Shown here: positions 6,411 through 6,548 of the stretch, piece after piece
Numbering within the stretch: position 1 is the stretch's first letter
Layout of the letters: each line of letters opens with the position of its first letter
Source of the DNA: Kiritimatiellia bacterium
GTDB taxonomy: Bacteria > Verrucomicrobiota > Kiritimatiellia > RFP12 > UBA1067
NCBI GenBank assembly: GCA_017430155.1
Contig: JAFRNO010000377.1
Location: 1 to 6,548 of the forward strand
Reading direction: 5' to 3'
DNA length: 6,548 nucleotides
Position numbers and translations under genes: made by a program
The notes under the pieces: model-generated
What the model was told of the DNA's origin: nothing
Databases searched by the model: none
Seen by the model: the letters and a program-made list of their open reading frames with translations, nothing else

Positions 6411-6420
6411 GAGGGCTTGC
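6407..6420. promoter_or_regulatory. Inverted repeat across both divergent -35 boxes
   Basis: GCAAG (6407-6411) and CTTGC (6416-6420) are perfect inverted arms around AGGG. The left arm overlaps the minus-strand -35 and the right arm overlaps the plus-strand -35. A dimeric regulator bound here would cover both promoters. The arms are only 5 bp, so chance is possible. Confidence 0.4.
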
Positions 6421-6445
6421 CAAAGCAAAGCAAATCGTGTATGAT
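6417..6445 (+). promoter_or_regulatory. Sigma-70-type promoter for the plus-strand gene
   Basis: TTGCCA (6417-6422) and TATGAT (6440-6445) are 17 bp apart, each one base from the consensus hexamers. Transcription would start near 6452. The in-frame ATGs at 6441 and 6444 lie inside the -10 box and so cannot be the start codon of this transcript. The spacer holds two CAAAG copies followed by CAAA. Confidence 0.7.
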
Positions 6446-6473
6446 GAAACGGCAACGAAACGAGATGCAAAAC

Positions 6474-6548
6474 ATGAAAGGGAAATGCATTCGAATGACG
6501 ATCCTTGCCGCCCTGGCCCTTGCAGGCGGAGTGCAGGCAGGTACGAAC
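6474..6548 (+). CDS. Start of a secreted protein of unknown function (25 codons visible)
   Basis: The frame is open to the right edge. The first residues are MKGKCIRMTILAALALAGG followed by VQA-GTN: a positively charged start, a hydrophobic core, and VQA as a plausible signal-peptidase I site. The product is therefore probably exported through Sec. I chose the ATG at 6474 because the promoter at 6417-6445 excludes ATGs at 6441 and 6444, and because lysines and arginine precede the core. A weak CGAGA (6461-6465) lies 8 nt upstream. The ATG at 6465 is in the same frame and possible. The ATG at 6495 has AAAGGGA 11 nt upstream, which is rather far. It is divergent from the SGNH operon and may share its regulation. 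Nothing can be said about its function. Confidence 0.65.
   Translation, partial: MKGKCIRMTILAALALAGGVQAGTN

Noticed and set aside
6494..6500. AATGACG heptamer word in the plus-strand gene
   Set aside because: A single 7-mer in a coding region is expected by chance and is not part of an array.

Overview
The window is GC-rich bacterial chromosome, read almost entirely on the minus strand. Transcription runs right to left through six tightly packed genes. A seventh gene starts on the plus strand at the right edge. The organism cannot be named from this sequence. GC-rich coding DNA, an SGNH esterase and a Tat-type metallophosphoesterase beside sugar kinases, and an SSS transporter would suit a glycan-degrading bacterium, perhaps of the Planctomycetes-Verrucomicrobia-Lentisphaerae-Kiritimatiellota group. 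That placement is an impression, not a measurement.

Layout in transcription order (minus strand): a divergent promoter region (6334-6473); an SGNH/GDSL hydrolase (5071-6333); a SIS-domain sugar-phosphate-binding protein (4338-5039); a PfkB/ribokinase-family kinase (3474-4334); a 131-nt gap with a candidate second promoter; a ROK-family protein with a long N-terminal extension (1948-3342); a Tat-exported metallophosphoesterase (957-1934); and the first 320 codons of a sodium/solute symporter (1-960, running off the left edge). Gaps inside the two gene groups are 31, 3, 13 and -4 nt, so the genes look co-transcribed as one or two operons. On the plus strand a secreted or lipid-anchored protein of unknown function begins at 6474.

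Together the genes read as a carbohydrate uptake and processing locus. The hydrolase would de-esterify a substrate. The Na+ symporter would import a small sugar or acid. The two kinases and the SIS protein would phosphorylate and rearrange it in the cytoplasm. The exported phosphoesterase could remove phosphate from the substrate outside. The substrate is not identifiable. All of these are known families; I see no defence system, phage or transposon.

The least ordinary material is in the small structures. An array of five heptamers (AATGACN) between the SGNH and SIS genes builds a chain of overlapping ATGA stop/start mini-ORFs ending on the SIS start codon. A double palindrome sits in frame inside the PfkB gene, where about 14 residues appear extra. 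Each of the three larger intergenic spaces carries its own short tandem repeat. Two good sigma-70-like promoters lie back to back with 6 bp between their -35 hexamers and an inverted repeat across both.
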